From Ursus arctos (taxonomy: Eukaryota; Chordata; Mammalia; Carnivora; Ursidae), in contig NW_026623089.1 of the NCBI RefSeq assembly GCF_023065955.2, positions 27,992,767 to 28,056,766 on the forward strand: DNA of 64,000 bases. The letters run 5' to 3'. Positions within the stretch are counted from its first letter, which is position 1; each line of letters starts with the position of its first letter. Positions 1-12,183 of the stretch are shown here, piece after piece. The translations under genes were made by a program, and so were the position numbers. The notes under the pieces are model-generated. The model made no database searches and was not told where the DNA came from. It saw nothing but the letters and a program-made list of their open reading frames with translations.

Positions 1-84
1 AAATAAAAACCGCCTGGACACGCAGAGCAATGACAGGGATGTCGCAGGCACGAACTGAAGTATGGAAGTGGAAGTGCACTACAG

Positions 85-535
85 AAAAAAGGCAGACTCT
101 GGGGCCTGGGTTCAAGTCCTATCTGAGACCCCAAGAGTTGTATCAACTCGGGAAAGTCACTCATCCTTCCCGTCTTAGTTCCCGTCGTACCGCCTGTAGG
201 GTTGTTATAAGCATGAGAGACTATGGACTATGAGAAACAAACTGAGGGCTTCAGAGGGGAGGGGGGTGGGGGAATGGGATAGGCTGGTGATGGGTAGTAA
301 GGAGGGCACGAATTGCATGGTGCACTGGGTGTTATACGCAACTAATGAATCATCGAACTTTACATCAGAAACCAGGGATGTACTGTATGGTGACTAACAT
401 AACATAATAAAAAAAAATTAAAAAAAAAAGAATTAAATGAAATCGTATGTGTAAAGCACTTAGAGCAGTGTCTGCATTAGAATGAGCTCAATAGAGCCTT
501 AGCTATCGGTATTGTCATCGTTATTGTTGTTATTT
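85..535 (-). mobile_element. MIR element in antisense, split by an L1 3' end
   Basis: The left part (85-211) has the MIR-antisense order: ...CTGGGTTCAAGTCC..., ...GGGAAAGTCACTCATCC..., ...GTAGGGTTGTTATAA. It resumes at about 430 with ATTAAATGAAATCG, then AAAGCACTTAGAGCAGTG. The L1 fragment at 212-430 fills the gap. Confidence 0.75.
212..430 (+). mobile_element. L1 3' end, strongly 5'-truncated
   Basis: Carnivore-type L1 3' UTR starting CATGAGAGACTATGGAC and ending in AACATAATAAAAAAAAA. It is nearly identical to the copies at 17313-17527 and the right part of 17563-18160. No clear target-site duplication. It starts at the same L1 base as the copy at 17313. Confidence 0.88.
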
Positions 536-930
536 CGAGAATTGCGTATGCAGGAGCCGGAAGGATTGTAGACTATAGAGCATTAAGAGGAAGGTCTCCT
601 TGAGAAGGTAGAATATGAGCTGGGCTTTGAAGCAAAGAAAGAACAATGGAAAGGGGCAGTGATTCTGGGTGTAGGACAGAGAATGAGCTGATGTGCAAAG
701 GAAAAAAAGTTTGAGATACGAGGAAGTCGAGCCGGCGTGTATGGTGTTGCTGGGCAGTAGAGAGTGGTAAGCCTGGAAGGGAAAAAAAATTACCAGGTTT
801 GATATGGTTTAGATGCAGCAAATGAAGAGGAAGGGGTGTCGTGTATAACCCTGATAAAAGCTGGACATCCACGTGACCCAGTCTCAGAGCAACAACGAAC
901 TGAAAAAACTCTAGCAAATGAAACTATTTT

Positions 931-1133
931 ATTTTATTTTATTTTATTTTAAAGATTTTATTTATTCATTCGACAGAGACAGCCAGCGAGAGAGGGAACA
1001 CAAGCAGGGGGAGTGGGAGAGGAAGAAGCAGGCTCCCAGCGGAGGATCCTGATGTGGGGCTCGATCCCATAACACCGGGATCACGCCCTGAGCCGAAGGC
1101 AGATGCTTAACCGCTGTGCCACCCAGGCGCCCC
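931..1133 (-). mobile_element. SINEC, full length, with target-site duplication
   Basis: The antisense copy runs from a T-rich tail (931-950) and AAAGATTTTATTTATT to GCCACCCAGGCGCCCC. It is flanked by a 13-bp duplication ATGAAACTATTTT at 918-930 and 1136-1148. Confidence 0.95.
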
Positions 1134-1148
1134 AGATGAAACTATTTT

Positions 1149-3185
1149 AAAACTAATTAAGAATTTTGCTTGCTATTCTCCAAGAACGTTAGAAAGCATG
1201 CAATTCATAAGCTTTAGGAACAATTCTTAAGTATCGCTTCGCTCTTCTCAGTAATTCTTACATTTTATTAGCTCTGGAACGTCTCGTTCTCTTCACCCCT
1301 CACTTTACATTTCTCTTGTCCCGAAACTCTCAGCAGTGTCAGCCCACAAGACCCTGTCTCTTGTTCTCCTCCTTCTTTCTTTCCGTCTTGTCTCTGTTTA
1401 TCCACTCTCCCGGTTTTGAATCACGAGGCCGAGGGGCCATGCTGAGAAAGGCAGAACTCTCTATCCAGGGCAGGCTTAGCAAAGCCATCAAAGACAGCAC
1501 TCTGGCAGATCTGACCCCATGGGCTGAGGAAAACCCTTTAAGGGCCTCTCTCATAGCTTCGTGAGCCTGGAGGGGAGGTAAACCTCCAGAAGAAAATTGA
1601 GGTGGGGGCATCCTGTTTTCTGAGATGCTGGAGGTGGAGAGGCCTGACTTCTGGCAGGGCCCCTTCCTCAGAGCTTCCAGCAGCACCCTCTGTGCTGTTT
1701 ATGAACTGGCGTCGAAGTCTGGGGCTGTGGTGGCGAGCCTGCCAGGGCTGATGAGGACACAGCATTTGTGGGAATTCTGTGACTCCAGAAGGCAAAAGGT
1801 CAGTTTCTTTTCATTGACAGTGTTCTCGCTGCCCGAGGGTTTATCTCCGGGAATCTTGACTGGTTTCCAGGGTCAGGCTTCACCTCCATTGTTATCTGGA
1901 AACACAGGAACAGCCCTTTTGTCGGGCCAGACTGGGTTACACATTGGACCCCATTCCCCACGGCTCTGGAATCACGCCCTTCCCCCATGAGTAAAGTTCT
2001 ATACCCTTCCAGAACAGCTGGAAGAGGATTTTTTAAAAATACTCAAGCCTACTCATATTCCTCTCGGACACACACATTTGTGCTCGATTTCTACTCCCCT
2101 CTGTATTTCCTTTTGTCTCTGGGCACCACAGAATTACCCACGAATGCGACCCAACATTGGAATGCATTCTGGAGCTCGAGGACACGCCTGAAATCCCCTG
2201 CAAACCCTTGTCTTTCACCCCTCCTCACACACAGAAAGGATGTGCACATATAACCCTTGAACTCACACATGACTCCACCAGCCCATAGCCACACTCAAAG
2301 TGGGTTCGAGTTACACGGGAGCTCGCTTCCACCTCAGCTCGCACACTCCCACCTGGAGGTTCGTGTACACAGGGCCTGCTCATGCCCAGTGCAGCCAACA
2401 TCTGCATTCGCAGTGACATCAAAAACACATCTCCGTGTTCCTAGAAACAAATGGCAACAGAGAAAGGAAACAGGGCAGCTAAGAGAATGGCCCTGTTCCT
2501 GCCTCTTCTGTCCTGAAGCAAAGCAACCGGGATCCTTTGGGCTAATATGGTGTGCCGGGCTGCAGTGTAGACTCTTACAACAGGCCCTGATGTGACTCCA
2601 AGGCTAAAAGCAGCGATCTCCTCCCCAGCCATGTCTGCTGTGTGCCTCCAGCTGTCCCGGGCGACTCTCCCTGCATGCAAACTATTAGCATTTCCTGTTA
2701 AAACATTTCTAATAAATAAATGAATACATCATCTTCCCAACCCGAAGCAGGTCTGAAAGCTACTAGGAGCTCCTCTGAGCTAAGGACGGACATGGACCAC
2801 CCAGCTACCAGCCCACTGGCTCAGAGCCAATGCTGCTTTTGTTTGAATTCCTGTATGAGTAACTGCTCGAGCTGACGCCAGCCAAACTCAGTGAAATATT
2901 ATTTTTAATATTAAATAAATAGATGGTGGGATGTGTTGATCTTTTTTTTTCCCAGTAAATTGCAGCATCACAACACAGAAGCCAGCTCTTGTACCCAGAT
3001 TTCCTCAGATAGCAGAAGGAAGGCTGACGCTGTCTTAGACTTTCCTTAGGGTGCACTTTCCCCCCAGGAGACAGAAAAGGCCCAGTTGGTGTTGTCAGGA
3101 CCCTATCTGGAGTCGGCTGGGAGTTCAAATCATAGCAAGGCTTGTATAAGATCATCAACTATTTTCTAACTTACTGTTTCCTTCT
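1149..3185. other. Unique intergenic sequence, no gene seen
   Basis: Moderate GC with several overlapping open frames of 60-120 codons on both strands, none with recognisable protein sequence or exon-like borders. No repeat family was recognised here. Confidence 0.6.
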
Positions 3186-3189
3186 AATA

Positions 3190-3790
3190 AACAAAAAGCA
3201 CAAGCTCTTTATATAAAAATCAGAAAACACCGATTGACAAGAAGCTGCTGAAATCCCACTAGCCATTAAGAGATAATTACTGCTAAATTTCGGTGAATAC
3301 TCTTTCCAGCTTGTGCACAGTTACATGTATATATCCCACTCATGAATGTTGATTTTATGTGGAATTAGTTTACGTGTTGTTTTTTACATGGAATTTTATA
3401 CTCCCCTGAAACTCTACTTGTAAGGGCTGCATCATGCCCACCATTTGAGTATACCATTGCATGCTCAACCAACCTACCACTGTTGGGTGTCAGGCTTATT
3501 TCCAAGTTTTTACAATTACAAATAACACTCCAATAAACAAATCCTTGTGGCTAAATCTTTGCTTACATCCTTAATTATTTTCTTGGGATAAAGTCCCTAA
3601 AGTGGCATCTTGAGACTTTGGCTACGTATTGTCAAATTGCCCCCTGAAATGATTATACCAAAGTACAGTGCCACCAGCAGGAAATCAAAACCTTCCCCTG
3701 CTTGTTACCACACTGCACATTATCCTTTAAAAACCAGCTTTGACAATTTGTTAGGCAAAACCCCAAAACTAATCAACCTGAAACATTTAA
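3190..3790 (-). mobile_element. Ancient L1-type LINE remnant
   Basis: Diverged text typical of old LINE copies read in antisense: AATTACAAATAACACTCCAATAAAC, later AAATCTTTGCTTACATCC, then a GCCAAATTGCCC-like stretch (here TCAAATTGCCCCC) and CCACCAGCAG. Family assignment is approximate. Confidence 0.55.
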
Positions 3791-5163
3791 CGTAAGAGGT
3801 ACGCTGTATGGAACTTTTCAAGTCTAGGTGGGGGATGGTGGCGGATGACTGCAATGTTGGGCCGCGAGGAGGAGGGACAGAAAAGGACACCCCGGCTGTG
3901 ATGGCCTTGAGGAAGCCTCAGACAGGTGAAAAGACTCTTTGATATCAGGCAAGCCTGGATGAAGTCAGTTCTCTGAAGCCCCAAGATAAGAGGCTCTATC
4001 ATGCAGGATCCCCTAAACGTATTCTCAGTGCAATTCATTTATTTGGAAGGAAAAGAGACTGGGGTCAAGAAGGTTTTGGGAATAGTGGTATAAATCTGTT
4101 TAGAGCAGTTTCTTCACAGCAGGATTTTTCCTGTAAAATGCTAGTGAGGGATGCTCTGAGGTATGTGTGTGTTGGGGGGGGAGTGGTCAACAGTTTCTGA
4201 GCTTATTTAAGCACAGATCTGGCCCTGCCTCTCATCTTTTTTATTTTCCACAATGCATCTCATGGATCTAGCACTTGGTGGAAATACTTGAGGAACCACA
4301 GTCTGATGCCGTAAGTGGAAAATGGTTTTCACAGAAAGGGCAGAGAATGGGAGATAAGACAGAAAAGAAGGGATGGGGGAAGAGAGAAAGAAGAGGACAG
4401 GAAAGCAGGAGAATAGAAGGAAAATTAGAAAAAAGGGACAGAAGAGAAATACAAAGGGGGAAAGAAATGAGAAGGAGATGCAAAGTGAGAAGGGAAAAAT
4501 TTAAGAGAATGAGGAAAAGAAAGAGTGGAGCAGGGCAGTACCAACAGAGAGGTCCCTTAGTAGGAGAACTACCTTCCCATTGCTTTTAGCAGAGGCCCGG
4601 GAGCCTGTAATCTCCTCCCGGCTCAACCCCCTTACAGGCCACCCCAGCCCTGAACGTGTCACACGGGTTTTCTCGGACATTGCTACCCATCTTGCAGGCC
4701 TTTGCTCAATGGTTAGTACTTAAAATGCAAGGATTCATTAGCAAGGGAAACTCAGAATATAGAAATAAACGGTGGGCCCTAAAGAAACCTAGAAAAAATA
4801 AAACATAGAATTAGCAAATCCGAAAATATTTAATTGCTACATCTTTTATTGATATCGTGTAGCTTCTTGTAGCACAAAAGGACATGACCAAAACTAAACA
4901 AACACACTCTACGCAGCCAGGAAGTCTAGTTGCCTAAAGAAATCGACGGCTTTTAAATGCCATCTGGGCCTTTCACCCAAGAGGGCCTGCTTTCAAGCAA
5001 ACTGAAAGTACCAAAGTGGTAAAATAATTTCCTAAAAGCTTAAAGGCTGTGCATGTACAGAGAGCCAAACCCTTTAGAACTCCCCAACAAAAGTTATTTA
5101 ATTATTTAATGAAAGCTATTTCCTATTTTAAAAAAAATCTAAAGTAACACGTGCTAAGAAAAA
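3791..5163. other. Intergenic sequence with a purine-rich tract
   Basis: No gene seen. 4360-4540 is a strongly A/G-biased, imperfect simple repeat (GAGAAAGAAGAGG-like) that creates a charged 104-codon open frame, which I regard as a composition artefact. 4700-5110 is AT-rich and featureless. Confidence 0.55.
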
Positions 5164-5167
5164 AGTA

Positions 5168-5205
5168 GGTAGACGCTTGACGACTGCGCCACCCAGGCGC
5201 CCCCC
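5168..5205 (-). mobile_element. SINEC fragment: tRNA-like head only
   Basis: AGACGCTTGACGACTGCGCCACCCAGGCGCCCC matches the first 35 or so bases of SINEC in antisense. The CT-rich body and tail are missing, the opposite of the usual 5' truncation. Confidence 0.75.
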
Positions 5206-7744
5206 CCACCTTTTTTTCGTTTCCAAATAGACTAACTTCAGTTAATTTTTGCCTAACCACATTTTGAGTAGGATTCAGCAAAAGCCAAACTGTACCACTT
5301 ATCGGGCCGTAGCCTGAATGCTGCGTTTTCCCCGAGGCGCTCACTCCAGGGTCACCACCTCTGCCAGGCCCTTTATGAACATAGTTTCACTGGGCTGCCC
5401 AGCTTCCCCGAGACTGTGTGTATCATCACCATTGCACACAAGGGCACTCAGAGAGCTTGGGTAACTGAATCCAATCTCACAAGTGGTGACTTTGGCTCCA
5501 AAGCTTTGGAATGTCTTTCTTTCTCCACTCTGCCACCTGCTCCCTGTCTTTTCCTTCTACTCCAAGGCATTAGCTATCTGGATTTCTGACCCCCTGGGGG
5601 CACTGACTGCCTTCTGCAGGGGACTGGAAAAGCCTGCTGGTGAGAGCTGGCAGTGGGATCCCCTGCAGTAAGGGGGCAGTCATCACAGCTTTCTGACTCA
5701 CCTCCCCTGGTCCCCTCTCTAGCTGCCCAGTTGCCGGCACCCTCCCCCCCACCCCCCCACCCCCCAGTTCTCCAGCAGCCATCACCACATCTAACCCGGA
5801 GGACACCTCTACCCTCTCCCTGAGCCTGGGGCGAGACAGATCCCTTCGTACTTGTTTTGAGCAGAAGCAAGGACAGCACTTGTCAAACGTGAAGGCACAT
5901 TTACTGTGAATTTAAGGTGAAACCAAACCAAATTGCAATCAGGAAAGACGAGAGCATCAGACTAGACGTACTGACTGAAGGGGGACCTTTTTCATGATGT
6001 CACAGAAACGTCCAGAGTGGCTCAGTGTTGATCTGGCTGTAGTTCTCTTCCCTGTCCTCAAGGGCAAGGAAGCCGAATTCTGACTCCTTCATCCTTCCTG
6101 GGCCAACAGTGGGTCTGCGGGCCAAACGGACCATTGCTCCTAGAGCCAGAACCTTCACATCTCTCCGACATTAAAGTGATGTTATACCTGAAACCTATGG
6201 TCCACTTTTGGGGGGGAAGGTGGGAAAGGAAACTAAGATACCGAGCGCTCGTGTGAGAGGAGCATGTAGTGTGAGGCGTGCCCACGGACAGGTGTTGTAA
6301 GGAGGAGTTCAGAGTGTGTTCAGATTCCAGGCGGTGAGCCCTCAGGGTGGGCAAATCATTCCACCCTCTACGTCCCATTTCCCTCTTCTGTTGGGTATCG
6401 GGGAGGACTGAAGAGGTCAATGCACACAGCACTCATAACATCCCCAAACGGTCACTATTATCAATGGCCCTGTGCACTAGGTGTCAGCGCTCCAATTCTA
6501 CTGATGAGGCAGCCTTTAAACGCAGGTCTGCTGTGGTCAAGGCCCATGTTCTTTCCATTTCCCTATGGCGGTGGCCCCCCCATGAGTACCTGTTCTTACA
6601 CTGTCTTGCACCATTACGAAGCAGTGCATTTGTGGAGGCCATACAACCCTAAGTAAACAACTGTCTGAACTGAATGCATGAATGCCCATGTTAGTGAAAG
6701 CAAAGGAAATGATCTGAATTTGAGAGACAGAGAAAACGTTTATACCAGAAGCTAATAGATTAATTCATTTAGACAGTCAGTTGGTTAATATTTACTGAGT
6801 ATTCATAGGATATCTGGCCCTATTCATATAGGTTGTACCATTTTGGAGGCCTGGAGGAGGTGGGGGAAAGCAGGGTGGGGAGAGTGGAGGAATAGGGAAG
6901 TTGATCTAAAAAAATAAAAGTCTCAATTATAATATTTAATATTACATTGTTGTTTTCAGACCATTATAATCCTCAAACTGGACTAAAAAAAGTATTGTTA
7001 GAGAAACTAAAAACTAGTGATGTGACTTGTAATAACCGTATTAATGGTTGTTATATGAAAACATTTCTGTCCTCTTCTATCCCCAAATCCTGGCTACATG
7101 AATACTTTGCAGATAGTCTCTCAAAGCTAGTGATTTCAAATTTGAAATTAGCATAGCGTCCAGGCGAAGGTTTTTATTGGACTGTTGCTATGGGCAGAAA
7201 GTACTTGTAAAGAAGACACCATGCCTTGGATTCGAGGACAAGATTCTCAAGGGCAGGACTTCATGTCTCGGAGGAGGGTTATGTTCCTTGATTCATTCAT
7301 TTAATTTATGAAGAGGACAAGCAACAAGTAGGAGCCCCAAAGGTGAGAGGCATGCGCAGTTAGCTGAGGGTAATACCACCATTGCTGGGAAGACGTGATG
7401 TAGTTAGAGCTATGGATGGATTGGTGGAGAGTAGGGAAGAGAGGGAGGAACCTGGGCCAGGGCTCCCTCAGTGTGGGGATCTGCAGGTTCAGACAGGGAA
7501 GAGCACAGACAGGTTAAAGCAGGTTGGATCACAGGTGACACAGTAAGAAAGGGCTCATGGGAGTGGCTCTCAAGCATGAATCCTCAAAATGAGTGTTGAA
7601 ATAGGAGTGAGATGAATCTGGGGACCTCATTCCTCTTGTGGTCAGTCTTGCGTCACTGAATGGATTCTGGCTGATGCAGAAAGGGGGCTCTCGAAGGTGG
7701 TCAAGTAAAGTGCCTCCAAGCACGGTTTGAATCCCAGTCTGTCA
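5206..7744. other. Unique intergenic sequence, no gene seen
   Basis: Short C-rich run near 5740-5765. A stretch at about 6345-6560 has weak MIR-like wording, but too little to call. Open frames up to 124 codons (6058-6432) show no family resemblance. Confidence 0.55.
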
Positions 7745-7920
7745 CAGGTTGAGCCATCTTGGTGAATCATTCCGTCTTCAGGCTTCCACGTCCTTATCCA
7801 TAAAGTGGGGATGACAACCGCACCTGCCTCACTGGGATGTTCTTAGGATTAAATACCGTGATGACTGTCCCATGCTCAGCTTGGTACCCAGCACCTCGGC
7901 GCTCAGTATCAGGCAGTGAT
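7745..7920 (-). mobile_element. MIR element, antisense
   Basis: GTCCTTATCCATAAAGTGGGGATGACAA, GGATTAAATACCGTGATGA and a CAGCACCT...CGCTCAGTATCAGG ending follow the antisense MIR order. Confidence 0.65.
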
Positions 7921-9727
7921 GATCGCTATTGAACTGTCAAGACTCAGGGCTACCACTTCTGGGTTGTGAGCCCCTCCAGGGCAGGTTCCATGGTTTTATC
8001 TTTAAGTACTCATTAAATTACTTCCTCATTGTTATCGTTGTTAATAGAGTAACAGTTAGCTGTTTGGAAACATGGCTTCTGCCTCTAGTGGTGACTAATA
8101 CCTGATAACAAGCACCCTCTCTGGAAGCAACTCTTCCAGGCTTTTTCCTCCAGAAAAAAAGAGATAGCTGAGCCATAGCAGTATGGTTAAGCTGTCATGT
8201 GAGTTGTCCCTGCCCCCATGGCTTCTCTTCACTTCATTCCCTGAACCCCAGAGCCCAATAAAGGAGATAGCATTGATAGAAAGAATTATGAAAACAAAAA
8301 CGGAGATTTTTGACTCAAAGGGTTAGAAGGCATTAAAGGTTCTCCAGACCAACCCCCCCCCGGCCCCCCCGCCAGAGTCAGTGAGGAGTGCTAACTGATG
8401 TCAAGCAGGGAGCAAGAGAGAGGTGAGGGGAGGGAGGGAGGAAGGGAGCTCTCCAGAGACAGGCCGGCTAAAGGCTCTAAGGGAAAGCGTTGCCTCCTTT
8501 CCATGTTGACAACGGACCGGTGTTGTGTTGCATAGGCTGAGATCCCTGGTGAGTAGACAGGCCATCTCTTCTCCCGATCCTGAGGTCTCTGGCTAAGAAT
8601 CTCTTTTGCAGAGACAGTGATCGTCTCTTCCGGATGCTCTCACCAGATAACCTAGGTTAAATTATAATAGACTTCTTTATTTCTTTTTACCCAAATCACT
8701 CTCTCCCACTTAGATTTCTTAGTACCTGATGCATCTTACCATCTTTCTTTGCAGTCTTCTTCCTTATGAAATGTCTCTCTACATCTCTTTTATTCTGAGC
8801 ACAGACTCTTTTTAAAAAGTCCCTTCACTTCCTTATTTTCTCTCCCTCTGTCTCTCCAATTCTATTTCCTGCCCCTTTGCCCTTCTGTTCTGGTTATTTA
8901 TTTACTTTTCTGTCTTACTCGCCATTCATCTTGCTCTAACGCCACATATGAGTTTCCACTCATCTTCAGCCCAAGACAACTCCACCTCTTCATAGAGAGG
9001 AAGAGCTAGGAAAAATCCAGAGCTCTGGGTCTAGCCCTTCTCTTACTGTGTGGCTCTGTTATTCCCTTAGTGCTTTCAATTTTCAGTTTCAGCATTGGTG
9101 AGAGAGAAGGAACTAGGATTCTCGGTACTGTGTTCCATGGATCACATTTCAACTACAGGTTCAGAAGACACAGCTTCACTGTTTAAGACGGAAGATGTGG
9201 CAGGCTGATGTTACGCCACTGATATTATGCTCTTATAGGATGAAGTATTCTGGTTGAAACCCAGCCTCGGCTACTCTACAGCCCACAGGCATTGGGACAC
9301 TTTGTAATTCTTGGTTGACTTTGCTTTGGAATTATGGAGACGGGCAGAAAGCCTCTTCAAAGTCAATGTAGTCTACCCTGTCACTTGACGTCTGCATCCC
9401 TGAATCCGGGGAAGGGGACACTCACTATTTTCCAAGGCAACTGGGTCCCTTTCACGGCCAAGTAAGAATGTTGAATTTTCAAAGAAAACATTCTCATGTT
9501 TGGTCATGGTGGTGGTTTGCTTAGCAAACTATCCCTCTATGAGTGACAGTTTCTTCTTCATTTTCAGTAGCCCCAGGTCATTCCCCTCCAATCAAGTTCT
9601 TTGCAAGAGAAAGGGCTCCAAAGTTATCAGAGTACTGGATTTTTTTGTCTTTTTGAAATTTACAGATGTAGAAATAAAAATGTGTTTGTATGTCTGGATT
9701 CATTCTCTTCAGCCTCATCATGGGGCA
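7921..9727. other. Intergenic sequence, mostly unique
   Basis: 7960-8040 looks like an L2 3' end (GTGAGCCCCTCCAGGGCAGG). The rest, including a CT-rich stretch at 8760-8960 and a short C-run at 8351-8370, shows no gene or recognisable repeat. Confidence 0.5.
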
Positions 9728-10025
9728 TAATAGTAACAGCTACCACTTCTACAGACTTGCTACATGCCTGGCATTATTCTAAGCATTTTGTACACATCAA
9801 ATCAAGAAAATATGATTTCTCTAAATGACTTTTCCTGTTTGCTTTCCTAAAAGGGTCTAGAATATAATGGCGCATCAACGAGGAAAGGAATCGAAATGTC
9901 TTCCAGGCCAAGTCCCAACTTTGCAGATACATCCCAGAGAGGGTAGTTCCCTTACCTTAGGTCACACAGCTATTAGTGGCAAAGTGGGATCTCAAATGTC
10001 TCAAAAACAACAAGCCACCATTCAG
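9728..10025 (+). mobile_element. MIR-like remnant
   Basis: AATAGTAACAGCTACCACTTC, CTGGCATTATTCTAAGCATTTT and, after a gap, TTAGGTCACACAGCTATTAG are sense MIR words in the right order. The middle is replaced by unrelated sequence. Confidence 0.5.
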
Positions 10026-10839
10026 AGCCAGGATCAAGTAAGGTATTTTAGGAACCTGAGATTCTTTGGTTGAAAGAGTCTGCCTCACTTTGCTCTCCAT
10101 AAGGTGAGAACTCTGCCATGAGGTGCCAAAATCACCGAGTTTTCCTGCCTTCTTATCTTTCACAATAAGCCCTTCTCTGAATTCCCTTTCAGCGCTTGTA
10201 TCGTCTCTCCTTTCATTTCCCAGTCTACTTAAAAACTTTTCTAATGTAGCCGAGTGAGTTTCTCCCCACAAGTGAGAGTGAGATTTCTGGCTTGGGAACA
10301 AAACAATCATTTCGACCTTGCTGCCATTGGCTTTTACCAGAACAACTGACAAACACAGCTCACTTGGCCTATTCAAGATCTGTTGGGTCTTTTTCCTTTT
10401 GCGGCTTGTGGTGAAGGATACAAGAAGCGGTGGGAGACTGGGTGTCAGGGAGAGGAGACCTTTGGGTAGCAAAGGGGATGGATAGTGTCTCAGCTGGCTG
10501 CATGTTGAACAGAACACCTCTCCGGTAGGAGAGAAGTAAGCTGGATCCCTGGCTGTCTGCTGCCATGGAAGGCCATCTCAATTTTGCTTCTGGGACAGCC
10601 CAGGAGCACAATATGGAAACTCCTGCCCAGTTCTGATGGTGAATATTTCTTCCCAAGAGCCTCTGTCTATGTCCAATCCACATTTGGAACCAGATCTGAC
10701 AGCATTCATAGAGAGGAAAGATTTTATGCTCTCAGGACGCAGGAATATTCTATGTCAGCAGCTGCTTTTTTTTTTTTTTTTAATATGAGTTTGGTGCATT
10801 AGTGTGTGGGCACATAGAGTATTTTAAAAATCATATTTG

Positions 10840-11043
10840 GGGGGCGCCTGGGTGGCACAGCAGTTAAGCGTCTGCCTTCGGCTCAGGGCGTGATCCCGGC
10901 GTTATGGGATCGAGCCCCACATCAGGCTCTTCCGCAATGAGTCTGCTTCTTCCTCTCCCACTCCCCCTGCTTGTGTTCCCTCTCTCGCTGGCTGTCTCTG
11001 TCTCTATCTCTGTCAAATAAATAAATAAATAAATAATCTTAAA
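10840..11043 (+). mobile_element. SINEC, full length, with target-site duplication
   Basis: Starts GGGGGCGCCTGGGTGGC and ends with an AAATAAATAAATAA tail. It is flanked by AAAAATCATATTTG at 10826-10839 and 11044-11057. Confidence 0.96.
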
Positions 11044-11344
11044 AAAAATCATATTTGCCTTCGAATAATGACAGCTTTATAGACAGTATAGACATGGACA
11101 GATGGACCAAATTCAACTTATAACTAATGCTAAGGCTATTCCCAAGCTATTTTATTGTACGGGATTATTGTTCAAAATGTTTATTGGATTGAGCTTCTTT
11201 CATTTTTTAATATAGATATAATTATAGTTGTATTTGTTGCGAAAAAATACCGAGGAGAGATTCGTTGATTTTTAATTAGGTTTTGGGCAAAAGCGTGTTT
11301 TCCTTAATTGTCTGAACTTTTCTCACTTCCTAACTAGAAAGATA

Positions 11345-11595
11345 GGGTTTGTATGGATTTTAGGGTCACACATACCAGGGGCTGAATCTTCATTGTACCA
11401 CTTATGATTGTGGAAGCTTGTGTATGTGACTAAACTCTGTAAGTTCCCACTTCTTTCCATGTAATAACACTTCTCTCACAAGCCAATGTGAGATATTTCA
11501 AACAAGATATCTTCAAACAAGATATTTGAAAAGCACAAGGAATTAGGTTTGCATAGTGCTGAGTATATAGACACTCAGTAAATGTTAGTTTCCTT
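11345..11595 (-). mobile_element. MIR element, antisense, with an internal duplication
   Basis: Antisense MIR wording ends in AGTGCTGAGTATATAGACACTCAGTAAATGTTAG. A local repeat of CAAACAAGATATCTT-like sequence lies near 11500-11530. Confidence 0.6.
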
Positions 11596-11605
11596 CTATC
11601 TGTCT

Positions 11606-11634
11606 CTGTGTGTGTGTGTGTGTGTGTGTGTGTA
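11606..11634. repeat. (TG)n microsatellite
   Basis: About 14 uninterrupted TG units directly after a MIR remnant. Confidence 0.95.
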
Positions 11635-11952
11635 CTGGGAATGAAGAGGAGGAACTAAGTTGACGAATATAGGTTGGAGGACCATTCTAGGAATAAATGA
11701 TCTGTAAACAATCAAAGGAACAAAAAAAATCAAACAAAAACAGAAAGGAACAGAGGTGAGAGATGGAAAAAACATTTAGAAAAATGCTATCAGCAGGTAT
11801 TGACTAAGCACCTGCTATTTGTATGTTTAGGTCTTCTACCAGGTGACCAACACGTGGGGCTCAAGGATACTTCTTGTCCTCAAAGAGCGTACACTAAGTG
11901 TGAGGAGACAAGATTTATTCATTTGTAAAATCGACAATGAAAATGCAAAGGA

Positions 11953-12169
11953 GGGGCACCTGGGTGGCACAGCGGTTAAGCGGTTAAGCGTCTGCCTTCG
12001 GCTCAGGGCGTGATCTCGGCGTTCTGGGATCGAGCCCCACATCAGGCTCCTCCGCTATGAGCCTGCTTCTTCCTCTCCCACTCCCCCTGCTTGTGTTCCC
12101 TCTCTCACTGGCTGTCTCTATCTCTGTCGAATAAATAAATAAAATCTTTAAAAAAAAAAAAAAAGAAAA
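11953..12169 (+). mobile_element. SINEC with an 8-bp tandem duplication in its head
   Basis: Full-length copy flanked by GAAAATGCAAAGGA at 11939-11952 and 12170-12183. CGGTTAAG is doubled in the tRNA-like head (AGCGGTTAAGCGGTTAAGCG), which shifts the spacing between the presumed A and B boxes. Confidence 0.95.
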
Positions 12170-12183
12170 GAAAATGCAAAGGA

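Noticed and set aside
4275..4589. 104-codon, highly charged open frame
   Set aside because: Produced by an A/G-rich simple tract; its opposite strand is open too, and no conserved motif is present.
10840..12169. tRNA-like sequences in SINE heads as possible tRNA genes
   Set aside because: They are SINEC heads with bodies, A-rich tails and target-site duplications, and do not stand alone as cloverleaf tRNA genes.
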